DNA from: an uncultured Bacteroidales bacterium
GTDB taxonomy: Bacteria > Bacteroidota > Bacteroidia > Bacteroidales > Marinilabiliaceae
Direction: 5' to 3'
DNA length: 6,573 nt
NCBI GenBank assembly: GCA_934717675.1
Contig: CAKUYZ010000094.1
Span: 1 to 6,573, forward strand
Part shown: one piece after another, positions 5,097 to 6,573 of the stretch
Numbering within the stretch: the first letter of the stretch is position 1
Layout: each line of letters opens with the position of its first letter
Notes under the pieces: generated by a model
What the model saw: only the letters and a program-made list of their open reading frames with translations
What the model was told of the DNA's origin: nothing
The model's database searches: none
Translations under genes and position numbers: made by a program

Positions 5097-6542
5097 ATGG
5101 AGATTCGCAAATACGTGGCGGCCGTGGCCGCCAGCATGGCGTGCGCAGCCTTTGGCGCATACCTATATTCACGTTATGAGGCTGCAAACGTCGCGGCACG
5201 TGACAGCATGGACACGGAGACGACGCCTGTCCGCAACGTGGCCCTGGCGCCAGCCGCCCCCACCGACTTCACCGAGGCGGCCGAGCTGACCGTAAACGGC
5301 GTGGTGCACGTCAAGGTGACGCAGCAAAGCCAACAGCCATCCTACGGCGGCGCCGACCTGTTCGATTTCTTCTTCGGCCCCGGTATGGGGAGGCAGCAGC
5401 GGGCCGAGCCCATCCAGGGCGCAGGCTCGGGCGTCATTATCAGCGCAGACGGCTACATTGTCACCAACAACCACGTTGTGAATGGGGCTGACAAGATAGA
5501 CGTGGTCTTGAATGACAAGCGGAGCTTCCCCGCCACGCTTGTGGGGACAGACCCGACGACGGACATCGCCCTCATCAAAATTGACGCCGACGGGCTGATG
5601 CCGCTGACGTTTGGCAACTCAGACAACGTGCGAGTGGGCGAGTGGGTGCTGGCCGTGGGCAACCCGTTCAACCTCACCAGCACGGTGACGGCAGGAATTG
5701 TCTCGGCCAAAGGCCGTCACGTGGGCATCAACACATCGAGCATGGCCATAGAGTCGTTCATCCAGACCGACGCCGCCGTCAACCCCGGCAACAGTGGCGG
5801 CGCGCTTGTGAACACTCGTGGCGAGGTCATTGGCATAAACACCGCCATAGCCTCACCCACGGGGTCGTTCTCAGGCTACTCGTTCGCAGTGCCTGCCAAC
5901 ATTGCGCAAAAGGTGGCTCAAGACCTGATGACGTATGGAGAGGTGCAGCGCGCCCTTCTGGGCGTCTCGATACGCGAGATTGACGCATCGATGGTTGACG
6001 ACCTGAACCTGCCGAAGCCGGAGGGCGTACTAGTCTCTGCCGTGTCGGACGGCGGCGCGGCGAAAGAGGCCGGAGTGCGCGAGCGCGACGTGATAGCCAA
6101 ACTTGACGACGAAACCATCAACTCGGTGCCAGAGCTACAGTCTCGCGTGGCGCAGCACAGGCCTGGCGACTCTGTGAAACTGACCGTGATCCGCGATGGC
6201 AAAGAGAAAGAGCTCGTGGCCACGCTGCGCAACGTCCGCGGCACGACGGGCATTGTGAAAGGCGAAGACAACCAGACCCTCGGGGCGGAGCTGAGCCCCG
6301 TGTCGGAAAAAGAGCAGCGTTCGCTCGGTTTGCGCTACGGACTCAAAGTGGTGAGCCTGGGGAATGGCAAGCTCAAAGACGCCGGAGTGCGCGAAGGCTT
6401 CATTATAACCAAAGCCAACAGGATGCCACTCACGTCGGTCAAAGACTTCCGCCAAGTCATGGCCTCGGCCTCGGATGGCCTCTTCATAGCCGGCGTTTAT
6501 CCTGACGGGCGCGTGCGCTACTTCGCCATAGACCTGCAATAA
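5097..6542 (+). CDS. htrA: HtrA/DegP-type periplasmic serine protease with two PDZ domains
   Basis: This is a trypsin-fold protease that degrades or refolds misfolded envelope proteins. I chose the ATG at 5097 (481 residues) because it is followed by basic EIRKY and a hydrophobic export signal or anchor (7-24). The upstream in-frame ATG at 5013 would add 28 non-signal residues and lies before the likely promoter. The catalytic triad is intact: His126 in TNNHVV, Asp156 in TTDIALIK, Ser233 in NPGNSGGAL. Residues 83-101 form a Gly/Phe/Gln-rich insertion like the DegP LA loop. PDZ1 spans about 287-380 and PDZ2 about 390-478. Cys16 lies in the signal but its surroundings (SMAC) are a poor lipobox. 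The ribosome site is A-rich (AAACAAAAAGACAG). The gene is divergent from tatA, and its promoter carries the GGCGCA motif cluster, fitting regulated expression. Whether it is closer to DegP, DegQ or DegS cannot be settled by eye, but two PDZ domains argue against DegS. Stop codon is TAA. Confidence 0.94.
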   Translation: MEIRKYVAAVAASMACAAFGAYLYSRYEAANVAARDSMDTETTPVRNVALAPAAPTDFTEAAELTVNGVVHVKVTQQSQQPSYGGADLFDFFFGPGMGRQQRAEPIQGAGSGVIISADGYIVTNNHVVNGADKIDVVLNDKRSFPATLVGTDPTTDIALIKIDADGLMPLTFGNSDNVRVGEWVLAVGNPFNLTSTVTAGIVSAKGRHVGINTSSMAIESFIQTDAAVNPGNSGGALVNTRGEVIGINTAIASPTGSFSGYSFAVPANIAQKVAQDLMTYGEVQRALLGVSIREIDASMVDDLNLPKPEGVLVSAVSDGGAAKEAGVRERDVIAKLDDETINSVPELQSRVAQHRPGDSVKLTVIRDGKEKELVATLRNVRGTTGIVKGEDNQTLGAELSPVSEKEQRSLGLRYGLKVVSLGNGKLKDAGVREGFIITKANRMPLTSVKDFRQVMASASDGLFIAGVYPDGRVRYFAIDLQ

Positions 6543-6573
6543 AAAAATCACGGGTCAGGCTCATGCACATAGG
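6543..6573. other. Short end segment without a recognised feature
   Basis: The 31 bases after the htrA stop begin with an A-run and contain no hairpin terminator on the plus strand. The sequence is too short to show the next gene. Confidence 0.3.

Overview
The window looks like a chromosomal core segment of a Bacteroidota bacterium, most likely Bacteroidales, with unusually GC-rich coding DNA. Three observations support this. The aspartyl-tRNA synthetase N-terminus has the Bacteroidales-type wording. Several genes are preceded by the Bacteroidota -7 promoter box TAnnTTTG instead of an E. coli-type -10 box, with A-rich rather than strong GGAGG ribosome sites. One gene encodes a short-signal lipoprotein of the glycan-degrading kind typical of gut members of the phylum. 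Genus cannot be given from this window.

Layout, left to right. (1) The 5' end of aspS runs off the left edge on the minus strand. (2) A gene-free stretch of about 520 bases (190-706) follows. On the minus strand it holds a perfect TAnnTTTG box, about 245 bases of sequence that can fold as a long rod, and a very strong intrinsic terminator; I read this as a probable small RNA gene, possibly 6S-like. (3) A minus-strand GH43 endo-arabinanase-type lipoprotein. (4) A minus-strand pair, der (ribosome-assembly GTPase) then a compact RDD membrane protein, 15 bases apart, with its own promoter box and a structured leader. (5) A minus-strand tatA-tatC pair (twin-arginine translocase), 11 bases apart. 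(6) Divergent from tatA, the plus-strand gene for an HtrA/DegP-type periplasmic serine protease with two PDZ domains. Its promoter region carries repeated GGCGCA motifs, including a palindrome placed on the probable -7 box. The last 31 bases hold no recognisable gene.

Functionally the window is mostly housekeeping: translation (aspS, der), export of folded proteins (tatAC), envelope protein quality control (htrA), and one carbohydrate-active lipoprotein standing outside any visible SusC/SusD locus. The tatA and htrA genes share one 217-base divergent control region, so export and envelope quality control could be co-regulated. No mobile element, CRISPR array, tRNA or rRNA was seen. I did not find a convincing new multi-gene system. 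The items most worth a second look are the structured RNA candidate at 404-649 and the GGCGCA motif cluster in front of htrA.
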